The notes under the pieces were generated by a model. That model saw only the letters and a program-made list of their open reading frames with translations, was not told the origin of the DNA and did no database searches. The translations under genes were made by a program, and so were the position numbers. Below are positions 46,448-56,871 of a DNA stretch of 64,000 bases, piece by piece (position 1 is the first letter of the stretch; each line of letters starts with the position of its first letter). The stretch spans positions 496,001-560,000 of the forward strand of contig NZ_JACHMU010000001.1 of assembly GCF_014205075.1 (NCBI RefSeq). The letters are read 5' to 3'. Source of the stretch: Microbacterium ginsengiterrae (GTDB lineage: Bacteria > Actinomycetota > Actinomycetes > Actinomycetales > Microbacteriaceae).

Positions 46448-46671
46448 GCCGCACCGCCGTTCTCGAACTGGCGGGCAGCCTGTTCCGCGGCGGCGAGCCC
46501 TGCGCTGTTGGAGCCGTCGCTCGAGACGGGGCGCTTGAAGTAGGCCACGAGGCCACCCTCCGGACCCTGCACCACCTGCACCAGCTCCCAGCCCTGCTTG
46601 CCCCAGTTGTTGAGGATCGCGGCGGTGTTGTGGATCAGCAGCGGGGTGGTCAGATACTCCCACGTCGTCAT
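46444..46671 (-). CDS. Small DUF4177-like protein
   Basis: 75 residues from ATG 46671 with CAGGAG upstream. It begins MTTWEYLTTPLL and has LNNWGKQGWELVQVV, the Trp/Gly-rich strand pattern of DUF4177 proteins, then a charged Ala-rich tail. It is coupled to ridA by a 4-base overlap. Function unknown. The divergent penicillin-binding protein gene begins 91 bases upstream. Confidence 0.72.
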   Translation of the reverse strand: MTTWEYLTTPLLIHNTAAILNNWGKQGWELVQVVQGPEGGLVAYFKRPVSSDGSNSAGLAAAEQAARQFENGGAA

Positions 46672-46762
46672 GGCACTCCTGGTCGTCATTGCGGACGGCG
46701 GCGACGATCGGCACGCCGAGCGTCAAAGCCGGTATTCAGGGAACTCCCCTACGATCTAGCGT

Positions 46763-49336
46763 ATGCCTCAGAAGAATCGCACGGCGACAGGCGTGCTCGG
46801 CGGACTCCTCGGTCTGGTCGGGCTCAGCGTGGTCGCGGGGATCCTCGTGACTGCCACCGTCACCCCGGCGCTCGCCGTCGCGGGCGCCGCCGGCTCGCAG
46901 GCTCTCGACCTGTTCGAGAAGCTGCCGTCCTACCTGAAGATCGACGCTCCGATGGAGCCGAGCACGCTCTACGTCACCGGGAAAGACGGCAAGCCGACCA
47001 AGATGGCGGCGTTCTACGATCAGAATCGCATCCCGGTCTCGTTCGACCAGATCAACCCTGCGATGTACGACGCGATCCTGTCCAGCGAGGACAAGGACTT
47101 CTACGAGCACGGTGGTGTCAACATCGGCGCCACTGCCAAGGCGCTGATCGACAACCTCCAGGGGACGTCCTCCCGCGGCGCCTCGACGATCAGCCAGCAG
47201 TACGTGAAGAACGTGCTCGTGCAGCAGTGCGAGCAGGGCGTCCTGCCGGGCGAAGAGGACTACAGCGACAAGATCACCCAGTGCTGGCTCGATGCCACGA
47301 ACGCCACCGGCGCCGACGGCATCGAGCGCAAGCTGCAGGAGATGCGCTACGCGATCCAGATCGAGAAGGACTACTCGAAGAACGAGATCCTCCTCGGATA
47401 TCTGAACATCGCGAGCTTCGGTGGGACCGTCTACGGCATCGAGGCCGCGGCGAACTACTACTTCGGCGTCAAGGCCGCCGATCTCTCGGTCGCACAGGCG
47501 GCGACGCTCGCCGGCATCGTGCAGAACCCGAACACGTACCGCATCGACCTGCCGGGCGGGACGATGACCGGCAACGACGGCGAGGCCGTCAACTCGGCGG
47601 ATGACGGGTACAGCCTCACGCTGAAGCGCCGAGACTACGTGCTGGGCCGCATGCTCACCGACGGCAAGATCACGCAGGAGCAGTTCGACGAGGCGAACGA
47701 ATCGCCCATCGCACCGGACATCCACCAGCCGTCTCAGGGTTGCACCGCCTCGGGCGACAACGCCTACTTCTGCCAGTACGCGAAGACGGTCATCCTCAGC
47801 GATCCCGCGTTCGGCGAGACGCCGCAGGAGCGCACCAAGGCGCTGTACCGCGACGGCCTGAAGATCTACACGACGCTCGACATGCGTCTTCAGCGTCCTG
47901 CCATCGACGCGATGAACAGCCGCATCCCGCCGAACTACGACAACCAGTACTTCGGCGGCGCCGGCGTCACCATCGAGCCCGGCAGCGGTCGGATCCTGGC
48001 GATGACGCAGAACACGAAGTTCCGCGAGACCGCCAGCGACGATCAGGCGTACACGAGCCTCGTCTTCGCGTCGGACCGGGATCATGGCGGCTCCTCCGGG
48101 ATGCCGGTGGGCTCGGCATACAAGCTCTTCACCCTCGTGAACTGGCTCGAGACGGGTCACTCCGTGAACGAGAGCATCAACGGTCGCAACCAGACCTTGA
48201 AGATGACCGCGTCGTGCACCGGGTCCTCCTGGGATTTCGACACGAGCGACGTCGGCAACTTCGGTCGAGTCGGCGGATACACCGGGACGCCCATGTCCTT
48301 CACCCGTGACTCGCTGAACTCCGGATACTTCGCCATGGCGTCCCGCCTCGACCTCTGCGACATCAACGGCGTCGCAGACCGGATGGGCGTGACCCTCGGC
48401 AACGGCAAGAAGACCACGGAGGAGAACGTTCCGTTCGACGTGCTGGGTTCGAAGTACATCGCACCGTTGGACATGGCCGGGGCCTACGCCACGGTCGCAA
48501 ACAAGGGCGTCTACTGCGAGCCCAAGGCGATCGACAAGATCGTGAACCAGAAGGGTGAGGAACTTCCCATCCCCGACACGAAGTGCACCCAGGTGATCAC
48601 GCCCGAGGTCGCGTCGACGGCCGCGTACGCGCTGCAGGGCGTCATGGCGCAGGGCGGCACCGGTGCGCAGGCGAACACCTGGGACGGCACGCCGCTTCTC
48701 GGCAAGACCGGTTCGCACAACGAGTACGGCACGATGATGATCGAGTCGAGCACCAAGGCGACGACCGCCGTCTACGTCGGCCGCTGGCAGGGTACGGCGG
48801 ACATCTGGGGGCAGTGGTACAACGGCACGGAACTGCAGAACATCCGCTACGGCATCGCCCGCGACATGCAGGCTGCCGCGAACGCTCTGCTCGGTGGCGG
48901 CGATCCCTTCCCGGAGCCGGACCAGAAGCTGACCCGTCCCGTGTACGTGGACCTGCCGAGCGTTGTCGGGATGTCGGTGGGTGACGCGACGAGCACCCTC
49001 GAGAGCCGCGGCTTCGGTGTGAGCGTGGGCTCACCGGTCGACAGCGACCTGCCCGAGGGCACTGTCGCCACCCAGGACCCGGGTGCCGGCCAGGTCAGCG
49101 GCGGTACGACCGTCACGATCTCGCCGAGTTCGGGCAAGCCTCCGACGGTGAAGATCCCCAACGTCGTCGGCTCCACGTACGCGGAGGCCACGCAGGCGAT
49201 CGAGGGCGCCGGATTCTCCATCGACGGCAAGGAGTGCTCGGACGACTCCATCGTGGCGGCGCAGAACCCTGGACCTCGTGAGGCCAAGGCCGGCTCGAAG
49301 GTCACGGTCAACTGCGTCGGCGGCGGCGAAGATTGA
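46763..49336 (+). CDS. ponA: Bifunctional class A penicillin-binding protein with two PASTA repeats
   Basis: 857 residues from ATG 46763. A short cytoplasmic start and one membrane helix (about 8-35) lead to a GT51 glycosyltransferase domain, with catalytic Glu in SSEDKDFYEHGGV, then STISQQYVKN. The transpeptidase domain follows with SxxK as GSAYKLF, SxN as SLNSGY and KTG as GKTGSHN. Two C-terminal PASTA repeats start at VDLPSVVGMSVGDA and VKIPNVVGSTYAEA. It polymerises and cross-links peptidoglycan outside the membrane; PASTA modules bind muropeptides or beta-lactams. The metallophosphoesterase overlaps its stop (TTGA). Confidence 0.94.
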   Translation: MPQKNRTATGVLGGLLGLVGLSVVAGILVTATVTPALAVAGAAGSQALDLFEKLPSYLKIDAPMEPSTLYVTGKDGKPTKMAAFYDQNRIPVSFDQINPAMYDAILSSEDKDFYEHGGVNIGATAKALIDNLQGTSSRGASTISQQYVKNVLVQQCEQGVLPGEEDYSDKITQCWLDATNATGADGIERKLQEMRYAIQIEKDYSKNEILLGYLNIASFGGTVYGIEAAANYYFGVKAADLSVAQAATLAGIVQNPNTYRIDLPGGTMTGNDGEAVNSADDGYSLTLKRRDYVLGRMLTDGKITQEQFDEANESPIAPDIHQPSQGCTASGDNAYFCQYAKTVILSDPAFGETPQERTKALYRDGLKIYTTLDMRLQRPAIDAMNSRIPPNYDNQYFGGAGVTIEPGSGRILAMTQNTKFRETASDDQAYTSLVFASDRDHGGSSGMPVGSAYKLFTLVNWLETGHSVNESINGRNQTLKMTASCTGSSWDFDTSDVGNFGRVGGYTGTPMSFTRDSLNSGYFAMASRLDLCDINGVADRMGVTLGNGKKTTEENVPFDVLGSKYIAPLDMAGAYATVANKGVYCEPKAIDKIVNQKGEELPIPDTKCTQVITPEVASTAAYALQGVMAQGGTGAQANTWDGTPLLGKTGSHNEYGTMMIESSTKATTAVYVGRWQGTADIWGQWYNGTELQNIRYGIARDMQAAANALLGGGDPFPEPDQKLTRPVYVDLPSVVGMSVGDATSTLESRGFGVSVGSPVDSDLPEGTVATQDPGAGQVSGGTTVTISPSSGKPPTVKIPNVVGSTYAEATQAIEGAGFSIDGKECSDDSIVAAQNPGPREAKAGSKVTVNCVGGGED

Positions 49337-50277
49337 GCAGGCGCAGCACTGCACACCCGGCCCTCATCGCGCTCGGCGCGGTGGGGGCCGTCGGTGTGGC
49401 ATGCGCCGTGTGGGGCGTCGGGATCGAGCGGCACCTGTACACCGTGCGCGAGGTGTCCGCAGCGGCACTCCCGCCCGGCACCGCACCGCTGCGCGTGCTG
49501 CACGTCTCCGACGCGCACATGGCACCGTGGCAGCGCAGGAAGCAGGACTGGCTCGCCTCGCTCGCCGACCTGCAGCCCGACCTCGTCGTCAACACCGGTG
49601 ACAACCTCGGCCACCGCGACGGACTCGTCGGCATCCGCCGCGCGTTCGAACCCTTCGCGGGGACTCCCGGGGTGTTCGTCCACGGCTCGAACGACGTCCA
49701 TGGCCCGACCCCGCGCAACCCGCTGCGCTACTTCGCCGGACCGTCGAAACGGAAGATCACAGTTGAGAAGCTCGACACCGACGCACTCGACCGGTTCCTC
49801 GGCGAGGATCTCGGATGGGCCGATCTCAACAACCGCGCCGCCACCGTCCGCGTCGGAGACCGCGACGTGGACTTCTTCGGAGTGAGCGACGCGCACCGCG
49901 ACTGGGACGACCTCGACGTGCTCCCTGAGGCCATCGCCGGCCTCGGCACGAGAGAAGCCTCCCGTCCGCTGCTCGGTGTCACGCACGCCCCCTACCAGCG
50001 CGTGCTGAACAGGTTCACCGACCTCGGTGCCGACGCCCTCTTCGGCGGGCACACGCATGGCGGCCAGGTGTGTCTGCCGTTCTTCGGCACGCTGGTGGCC
50101 AACTGCGACATCCCGCTGTCGCAGGCGAAGGGACTGAGCACGTGGACGCACGGCGGGCGCAGCGTCCCGCTCAACGTCAGCGCCGGCTGCGGCCATTCCA
50201 TCTACGCGCCGGTGAGATTCGCCTGCCGCCCGGAGGCGACACTGCTGACTCTGACCGCTCGCGACACGCCCGCATGA
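49333..50277 (+). CDS. Membrane-anchored metallophosphoesterase
   Basis: 314 residues from TTG 49333. An N-terminal hydrophobic helix (residues about 9-28) anchors it. The calcineurin-like metal ligands follow in order: VSDAHMAPW, NTGDNLGHRD, HGSNDVHGP, VTHAPYQR and GGHTHGGQV. Relatives such as YkuE and YaeI are membrane-bound phosphatases; co-translation with a PBP suggests a substrate in the envelope, such as a lipid-linked phosphate. That is inference from context. Confidence 0.85.
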   Translation: MSRRSTAHPALIALGAVGAVGVACAVWGVGIERHLYTVREVSAAALPPGTAPLRVLHVSDAHMAPWQRRKQDWLASLADLQPDLVVNTGDNLGHRDGLVGIRRAFEPFAGTPGVFVHGSNDVHGPTPRNPLRYFAGPSKRKITVEKLDTDALDRFLGEDLGWADLNNRAATVRVGDRDVDFFGVSDAHRDWDDLDVLPEAIAGLGTREASRPLLGVTHAPYQRVLNRFTDLGADALFGGHTHGGQVCLPFFGTLVANCDIPLSQAKGLSTWTHGGRSVPLNVSAGCGHSIYAPVRFACRPEATLLTLTARDTPA

Positions 50278-50338
50278 GTGCGACCGGGTCCCGATTCGGC
50301 GCCGCCCGCGTTTCGAGGTAGACTCGAACGGTTGCAAA

Positions 50339-50412
<74 letters not shown>

Positions 50413-50420
50413 CGTTTGCA

Positions 50421-50448
50421 AGAAGGTCGCCCTCCGGGGCGGCCTTCT
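50421..50448 (+). terminator. Terminator after tRNA-Pro
   Basis: A 12-bp stem with one G-T pair (50421-50432 with 50437-50448), loop TCCG, followed by TCATATCC. It overlaps the leader of the HAD gene. Confidence 0.75.
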
Positions 50449-50466
50449 TCATATCCTGGAGAGATC

Positions 50467-51249
50467 ATGACTGCACCTCGCCTGGTCGCCTTCGACCTCG
50501 ACGACACGCTCGCCCCTTCCAAGAGTGCCATCGACCCGCGCATCGCGTCGCAGCTGCGCAGCCTGCTGCGCCTGGTCGACGTCGCGATCATCTCCGGAGG
50601 CAACGAGGACCAGTTCCGCTCGCAGGTGGTCGACAGGCTCGGCGATGCGGATGCCGCGGAGCTGTCCCGCCTGCACCTGCTGCCCACGTGCGGCACGCGC
50701 TATCTCCGTCACGACGGGTCCGACTTCGTCGCGATCTACGCCCACGATCTCTCCGAGGAGGAGAAGACGTCGGCGCTTCGTGCGCTGCGCGAGGAGGCCG
50801 AGCGCCTCGGCCTCTGGGAGGCGGACCCGTGGGGCGAGATCCTCGAGGACCGCGGTTCGCAGATCACCTTCTCCGCTCTGGGACAGCAGGCCCCCGGCAC
50901 AGCCAAGCACGCCTGGGACCCGGACGGCGCCAAGCGCCTGACCCTCCGCGACGCCGTCGCCGCCCGTCTCCCCGGGCTCGAGGTGCGAGCGGGCGGTTCG
51001 ACGTCCATCGACATCACCCGCGCAGGCATCGACAAGGCCTACGGCATGACGTCCCTCGCGGAGCACACCGGCATCCCTCTTGCGGACATGCTGTTCTTCG
51101 GCGATCGTCTGGACGAGGGGGGCAACGACTATCCCGTCCTCGCTCTCGGCGTGCGCTCGATCGCCGTGACGAGCTGGGAGGACACCGCCGATCAGCTCGA
51201 CCTGCTGCTGCCGACGTTGCAGCCGCAGTTGGGCGCACGCACCTCGTGA
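50467..51249 (+). CDS. HAD-IIB phosphatase (phosphomannomutase-like)
   Basis: 260 residues from ATG 50467, with TGGAGAG upstream. HAD motifs: AFDLDDTLAPSK (nucleophile and acid Asp), IISGGN, the Lys in GIDKAYGM and FFGDRLDEGGND with the metal-binding Asp pair. The cap (about 85-190) is of C2B type, as in Cof/trehalose-phosphatase and eukaryote-type phosphomannomutase proteins. Without a specific signature I call it a sugar-phosphate phosphatase of unknown substrate. Confidence 0.85.
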   Translation: MTAPRLVAFDLDDTLAPSKSAIDPRIASQLRSLLRLVDVAIISGGNEDQFRSQVVDRLGDADAAELSRLHLLPTCGTRYLRHDGSDFVAIYAHDLSEEEKTSALRALREEAERLGLWEADPWGEILEDRGSQITFSALGQQAPGTAKHAWDPDGAKRLTLRDAVAARLPGLEVRAGGSTSIDITRAGIDKAYGMTSLAEHTGIPLADMLFFGDRLDEGGNDYPVLALGVRSIAVTSWEDTADQLDLLLPTLQPQLGARTS

Positions 51250-51297
51250 CCCTCCTCCCGCGCGCCGCAGCCGGTCCGGCCGCGACGCGCGGACGGA

Positions 51298-52533
51298 TCA
51301 GCGCGCCACAGGGACGAGGCGCTGCAGCTGCGTGACGTGTCCGGGCTCCAGCTCGGCCAACGAAGCGACCCCGAGCAGGCGCATGGTCCGCTCGATCTCC
51401 GTGCGGAGGATCGCGATCGTCCTGTCGACACCCTGGCGGCCTCCCGCCATGAGCCCGTACAGGTACGCCCGGCCGATCAGGGTGAAGTCGGCGCCGAGCG
51501 CCACCGAGGCGACGATGTCGGCACCGTTCATGATGCCGGTGTCGACCATGACCGTGAAGTCGTCGCCGACGGCCTCGCGGACGGAGGGCAGCAGGTGGAA
51601 CGGGATCGGCGCGCGGTCGAGCTGGCGCCCGCCGTGGTTCGACAGGACGATGCCGTCCACGCCCTCGTCCTTCAGGCGCACCGCGTCCTCGACGTTCTGC
51701 ACGCCCTTGATGACGATCTTGCCCGGCCACAGGTCGCGGATCACCGCGAGGTCGTCGTAGCTGATCGTAGGATCCATCGCCGCATCCAGCAGTTCGCCGA
51801 CCGTGCCGCCGGTCGAGCTCAGCGACGCGAACTCGAGCTTCGGAGTCGTGAGGAAGTCGAACCACCACCACGGCCTGGGGATCGCGTTGATGATCGTTCC
51901 CAGCGTCAGCTGCGGAGGGATGCTGAAGCCGTTGCGCTTGTCGCGCAGGCGAGCCCCCGCGACCGGGGTGTCCACCGTGAAGTGCAGCGTGTCGAACCCG
52001 GCGGCCGCGGCCCGACGGGTCAGTTCGTACGAGATCTCGCGGTCGCGCATGACGTACAGCTGGAACCAGTTGCGCCCGTGCGGGTTCGCCGCCTTGACAC
52101 CCTCGATCGAGGTCGTGCCGAGCGTCGACAGCGTGAAGGGGATGCCGGCGGCTGCTGCCGCGCCGGCACCGGCGACCTCACCCTCCGTCTGCATGAGCCG
52201 GGTGAACCCGGTCGGCGCGATGCCGAACGGCAGCGCGCTCGGGCCGCCGAGGATCTCGACGGACGTGTCGACGTCAGGGGCGGGCTTGAGGATGCCGGGG
52301 TGGAACTCCACGTCCTCGAACGCCTGCCGCGCGCGGGCGAGCGAAACCTCCCCCTCCGCCGATCCGTCGGTGTAGTCGAAGGCGGCCTTGGGCGTGCGGC
52401 GCTTGGCGATCATCCGCAGGTCGGCGATCGTGAGCGCACTCTCCAGACGCCGCTTTCGTCCGTTCAGCTCTGGCTTTTTGAACTTCATCAGTTCGAACAG
52501 CTCCGCGGGCTTGGGCAGCTGACGCGTGACCAT
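51298..52533 (-). CDS. lldD: FMN-dependent L-lactate dehydrogenase / alpha-hydroxy-acid oxidase
   Basis: 411 residues from ATG 52533, behind AGAGGAA. The FMN-binding TIM barrel shows [57 protein letters not shown], the catalytic His and Arg in [10 protein letters not shown] and [34 protein letters not shown]. The gene follows a FadR-type GntR regulator by 10 bases, as in lactate operons. It oxidises L-lactate to pyruvate at the membrane, passing electrons to quinone. Confidence 0.88.
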   Translation of the reverse strand: MVTRQLPKPAELFELMKFKKPELNGRKRRLESALTIADLRMIAKRRTPKAAFDYTDGSAEGEVSLARARQAFEDVEFHPGILKPAPDVDTSVEILGGPSALPFGIAPTGFTRLMQTEGEVAGAGAAAAAGIPFTLSTLGTTSIEGVKAANPHGRNWFQLYVMRDREISYELTRRAAAAGFDTLHFTVDTPVAGARLRDKRNGFSIPPQLTLGTIINAIPRPWWWFDFLTTPKLEFASLSSTGGTVGELLDAAMDPTISYDDLAVIRDLWPGKIVIKGVQNVEDAVRLKDEGVDGIVLSNHGGRQLDRAPIPFHLLPSVREAVGDDFTVMVDTGIMNGADIVASVALGADFTLIGRAYLYGLMAGGRQGVDRTIAILRTEIERTMRLLGVASLAELEPGHVTQLQRLVPVAR

Positions 52534-52543
52534 GGCGTTCCTC

Positions 52544-53251
52544 TCAGTCGTGGTCGCCGGGCGTGAGCCCGGCGGCGGTGTAATAGCCGGTGATGTGATC
52601 GTGGACGAGTGTGCGCGCGGCATCCGCATCGCCCTCATCGATCGCTGCGACGATCTCGCGGTGCTCGGCGCGCAGGCGCGCCGCCATGGCGTCCCAGTCG
52701 TCGATCTGCGCGGAGCCTGCGAACACGTACGACTCGATGGCTGTTCGCAGACCGGCCATCGTCGCAGTGATGACGGTGTTGCCGCTGGATTCGGCCAGCG
52801 CGAGGTGCAGGCGTGCGTCCAGTGCGAGGAACTCCCCCGCCGTGAGGCCGGGAGTGTCCATGGCGTCGAGGATGCGGTGGGCGTCAGTCAGGTCGCGGCC
52901 GGGCTGCTCGGCGAGCGACGCCGCCACGGCCTCCTCCAGGACGAGCCTGGTGCGAACGACGTCGCCGAGGGGAAAGCCCTGCGCGGCCACCTGGAGCCGC
53001 ATCAGGGCCGAAAGGCCCCCGGAGGGTGTGGCGATGACGATCGCTCCGGCGGACGGTCCTGACCCCGTCGACGTGCGGATGAGACCGAGGACCTCGAGGA
53101 CACGGAACGCCTCACGGACGCTGGAGCGGCCGACGCCGAGCTCTGACGCGAGATCACGTTCTGAGGGGAGCCGGTCTCCCGGGCCGAGGCGCGCGTCGAG
53201 AAGGTCGCGTTCGATGTGATCGAGCACGAGCTGCCAAGCGCGTTCCGCCAT
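52544..53251 (-). CDS. lldR: FadR-subfamily GntR regulator, LldR-like
   Basis: 235 residues from ATG 53251, which has a perfect AGGAGG; an upstream in-frame start at 53299 runs through the operators and is unlikely. The wHTH is residues about 5-70 ([33 protein letters not shown]). The C-terminal all-helical FCD domain carries the metal-binding pattern [14 protein letters not shown] and [10 protein letters not shown]. Two identical operators lie directly upstream, so it should repress itself and lldD and release on lactate. Confidence 0.85.
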   Translation of the reverse strand: MAERAWQLVLDHIERDLLDARLGPGDRLPSERDLASELGVGRSSVREAFRVLEVLGLIRTSTGSGPSAGAIVIATPSGGLSALMRLQVAAQGFPLGDVVRTRLVLEEAVAASLAEQPGRDLTDAHRILDAMDTPGLTAGEFLALDARLHLALAESSGNTVITATMAGLRTAIESYVFAGSAQIDDWDAMAARLRAEHREIVAAIDEGDADAARTLVHDHITGYYTAAGLTPGDHD

Positions 53252-53260
53252 GCGTCCTCC

Positions 53261-53300
53261 TGTGGTCTGACCACAGAGTATCCCCTGTGGTCTGACCACG
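53261..53300. promoter_or_regulatory. Two identical LldR/FadR-type operators
   Basis: TGTGGTCTGACCACA at 53261-53275 is a perfect 15-base palindrome, and the same sequence with G as last base lies at 53286-53300, 25 bases further. The core TGGTCTGACCA is the classic operator of FadR/PdhR/LldR regulators. The near copy ends 9 bases before the lldR start codon and so overlaps the expected transcription start. Confidence 0.85.
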
Positions 53301-53315
53301 CAAGACGGCAGCCGA

Positions 53316-53969
53316 TCAGCCCAGGCGCCCGCCGGACTCCTCGAGGTAGCAGTGACCGCACAGCGACTCGTACGTGACGACGTCAGCGGGGGCCACGCTC
53401 AACGCCCCTTCATCGATCGCGACCTGATCGCCGTCGAACACGAACCGGCCGTTGATCACGCGGCCGTTGAAGACCGCCTTGCGTCCGCACCGGCAGATCG
53501 TCTTGAGCTCCTCAAGCGAGTGCGCGATGGCGAGCAGGCGAGCAGAGCCCGGGAAGGCATGGGTCAAGAAGTCGTTGCGGATGCCGTAGGCCATCACCGG
53601 GATGCCGTCGACCACCGCGATGCGGAACAGATCGTCGATCTGGGCAGGGGTGAGGAACTGCGCCTCGTCGACGAGGAGGCAAGCCACATCGATCGGGTCC
53701 GCGGGGATCAGCCCTTCGGCACTGCGCCGTCGCATCCGCTCGCGTTCCGCGCCGAACAGCGCGCGCGCATCCCCGTCCTGCGGGATGAGGAAGTCGACCT
53801 CGCGGGTGACACCAAGGCGGCTCTCGATCTGAGTCGCACCCTTGGTGTCGATCTCAGGCTTGGCCAGCAGCACGTGCTGGCCGCGCTCCTCGTAGTTGTA
53901 CGCGGCCTGCAGCAGTGCCGTGGACTTGCCGGAGTTCATCGCCCCGTAGCGGAAGTAGAGCTTCGCCAC
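53316..53969 (-). CDS. tdk: Thymidine kinase
   Basis: 217 residues from GTG 53969. Type II thymidine kinase: P-loop RYGAMNSGKSTALL, Walker B-like LLVDEAQFL, lasso region with structural zinc cysteines CRCGRKA and CGHC. It salvages thymidine to dTMP and complements tmk elsewhere in this window. A 15-20 residue insert around residues 75-90 (AERERMRRRSAEGLI) sits between the fold's two halves. It stands alone. Confidence 0.93.
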   Translation of the reverse strand: MAKLYFRYGAMNSGKSTALLQAAYNYEERGQHVLLAKPEIDTKGATQIESRLGVTREVDFLIPQDGDARALFGAERERMRRRSAEGLIPADPIDVACLLVDEAQFLTPAQIDDLFRIAVVDGIPVMAYGIRNDFLTHAFPGSARLLAIAHSLEELKTICRCGRKAVFNGRVINGRFVFDGDQVAIDEGALSVAPADVVTYESLCGHCYLEESGGRLG

Positions 53970-53978
53970 GGCGACGGG

Positions 53979-55448
53979 TCACCTCGAGATGTTCAGTGCG
54001 GCAGCCGTGGCGGTCATCGCCTTCTCCGCAGCGTCGGGATCGCCGTTCAACGACTGACCGTACGTCGGGATGAGCTCGCGCAGCGTCGGCTCCCAGCCGG
54101 CGTACTGCTCGGGGAAGCACTTCTTCAGCAGGCCGAGCATGATCGGCACAGCCGTCGATGCGCCGGGAGATGCGCCGAGGAGACCGGCGATCGAGCCGTC
54201 GGCCGCGGAGACGACCTCCGTGCCGAACTGCAGGACGCCGCCCTTCTTCGCATCCTTCTTCATCACCTGCGCGCGCTGACCGGCCTGGATCAGAGTCCAG
54301 TCCTCGTCCTTCGCGGTCGGCATGAATGTGCGGAGGCTGTCGACCTTCTTGGCGTGCGTCTTGACCAGCTCGCCGAGCAGGTAGGTGATCAGGTCCGGGT
54401 TCGCGAACGCCACCCGGAGCATGGGCCACAGGTTGTGGGCACGCACCTGGGAGACGATGTCGAGCATCGACCCGTTCTTGAGGAACTTCGGGCTGAAGGT
54501 CGCGAACGGACCGAACATCAGCGACGCCTCACCGTCGACGACACGGGTGTCCAGGTGCGGCACCGACATCGGCGGCGCACCCACGGAGGCCTGCGAGTAC
54601 ACCTTCGCCTTGTGCTGGGCGACGACGGCGGGATTCGTGGTCTTCAGGAACTGACCGCCGATCGGGAAGACGCCGTAGCCCTTGATCTCGGGGATCCCGG
54701 AGCGCTGGAGCAGCTTCAGCGCCCAGCCTCCGGCACCGACGAAGACGAACTTCGCGTTGACCCGGTCTGGCGTACGGCCGAGGCTGTTGCGGAAGGTGAC
54801 CTGCCAGCTGCCGTCCTTCTGCTTCTTGAGCGAGCGCACCTCGTGGTTGGTGAGCAACTGGAAGCCGTCACCCTGCAGGTGGTCGAAGAGCTGGTGGGTG
54901 AGGGCGCCGAAGTCGACGTCGGTGCCCGCGGGCACACGCGTCGCCGCGAAGGGCTCCCCCTTGCGGCGCTTCTGCATGAGCAGCGGTGCCCACTGGTTGA
55001 TGACGCGGGAGTCCTCGCTGTACTCGATGCCCTCGAACAGCGGCTGCTCCTTGAGCACCTCGTAGCGCTCCTTGAGGTACGCGACATCCTTCTCGCCACG
55101 GACGAAGGTCATGTGCGGCGTCGAGTTGATGAAGGTCGACGGGGCATCGAGGACACCCTTGTCGACGAGCGACGACCAGAACTGGCGGCTCTGCTGGAAC
55201 TGCTCGTTGATGGCGATCGCCTTGGCCGGGTCCAGCGGACCGCCGGTCTGCGGCATGTAGTTCAGCTCGCAGAGGGCCGCATGGCCGGTGCCCGCGTTGT
55301 TCCACGGGTTCGAGCTTTCCTGGGCCACATCGGACAGCCGCTCGAAGGCGACGATCTTCCAGTCCGGCTGCAGTTCGCGCAGCAGAGTGCCCAGGGTGGC
55401 GCTCATGATGCCACCACCGATGAGGACGACGTCGACGGATTCAGTCAC
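53979..55448 (-). CDS. mqo: Malate:quinone oxidoreductase
   Basis: 489 residues from GTG 55448. The FAD-binding GGGIMSATLGTLLRELQPDW opens the protein, followed by NAGTGHAALCELNYMP and a C-terminal VVSAADGSIAGLLGASPGASTAVPIML and YGQSLNGDP, all specific to Mqo. It is a peripheral membrane flavoenzyme that feeds electrons from malate into the quinone pool, usually the main malate oxidase of actinobacteria. The tdk gene follows after 9 bases. Confidence 0.95.
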   Translation of the reverse strand: MTESVDVVLIGGGIMSATLGTLLRELQPDWKIVAFERLSDVAQESSNPWNNAGTGHAALCELNYMPQTGGPLDPAKAIAINEQFQQSRQFWSSLVDKGVLDAPSTFINSTPHMTFVRGEKDVAYLKERYEVLKEQPLFEGIEYSEDSRVINQWAPLLMQKRRKGEPFAATRVPAGTDVDFGALTHQLFDHLQGDGFQLLTNHEVRSLKKQKDGSWQVTFRNSLGRTPDRVNAKFVFVGAGGWALKLLQRSGIPEIKGYGVFPIGGQFLKTTNPAVVAQHKAKVYSQASVGAPPMSVPHLDTRVVDGEASLMFGPFATFSPKFLKNGSMLDIVSQVRAHNLWPMLRVAFANPDLITYLLGELVKTHAKKVDSLRTFMPTAKDEDWTLIQAGQRAQVMKKDAKKGGVLQFGTEVVSAADGSIAGLLGASPGASTAVPIMLGLLKKCFPEQYAGWEPTLRELIPTYGQSLNGDPDAAEKAMTATAAALNISR

Positions 55449-55493
55449 CCGTCCATCCTAGTTCGCTTGCGGGCATGCCCCGACCGGAGCATC

Positions 55494-55551
55494 GGCATCC
55501 GGCATCCGGCATCCGGCATCCGGCATCCGGCATCCGGCATCCGGCATCCGG
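55494..55551. repeat. Eight tandem copies of the heptamer GGCATCC
   Basis: Eight perfect head-to-tail copies of GGCATCC occupy 55494-55549, with two more bases of a ninth. They lie between mqo (start 55448) and asd (stop 55705) in non-coding DNA, starting 46 bases upstream of the mqo start codon. A perfect short-unit array like this should vary in copy number between strains and may affect the mqo promoter. The same heptamer is scattered at high density elsewhere in the window. Confidence 0.95.
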
Positions 55552-55562
55552 CCCGCACGCTT

Positions 55563-55638
55563 GCAGGGCCGAAGCACGGATGCAGGGCGACACGCCGCCG
55601 CGGCGCCCTGCAGGCGTGCGCGGGCCCTGCATCCGTGC
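55563..55638 (-). repeat. Nested inverted repeat between asd and mqo (likely asd terminator)
   Basis: A perfect 15-bp inverted repeat (55574-55588 with 55624-55638) encloses a second pair (CACGCC 55591-55596 with GGCGTG 55613-55618). GCAGGGC occurs twice on the left (55563, 55582) and GCCCTGC twice on the right (55605, 55624), so alternative stems are possible. It lies 67 bases past the asd stop codon and could end its transcript, though no U run is seen. Confidence 0.65.
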
Positions 55639-55704
55639 GCGAAGACCGACCGTGAACCGGAGTCCGGTGCGACGTGCGCGCCGCGACGAACCGGGGCGAC
55701 CGGA

Positions 55705-56871
<1,167 letters not shown>

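Noticed and set aside
46736..48718. A 660-codon minus-strand frame opposite the penicillin-binding protein
   Set aside because: Antisense shadow; the plus-strand PBP motifs are complete and the frame has no ribosome site.
55494..55551. Heptamer array as a CRISPR
   Set aside because: Units are 7 bases with no spacers and no cas genes nearby.
53352..55655. A 767-codon plus-strand frame opposite tdk and mqo
   Set aside because: It crosses two real minus-strand genes and runs into the tandem repeat; no motifs.
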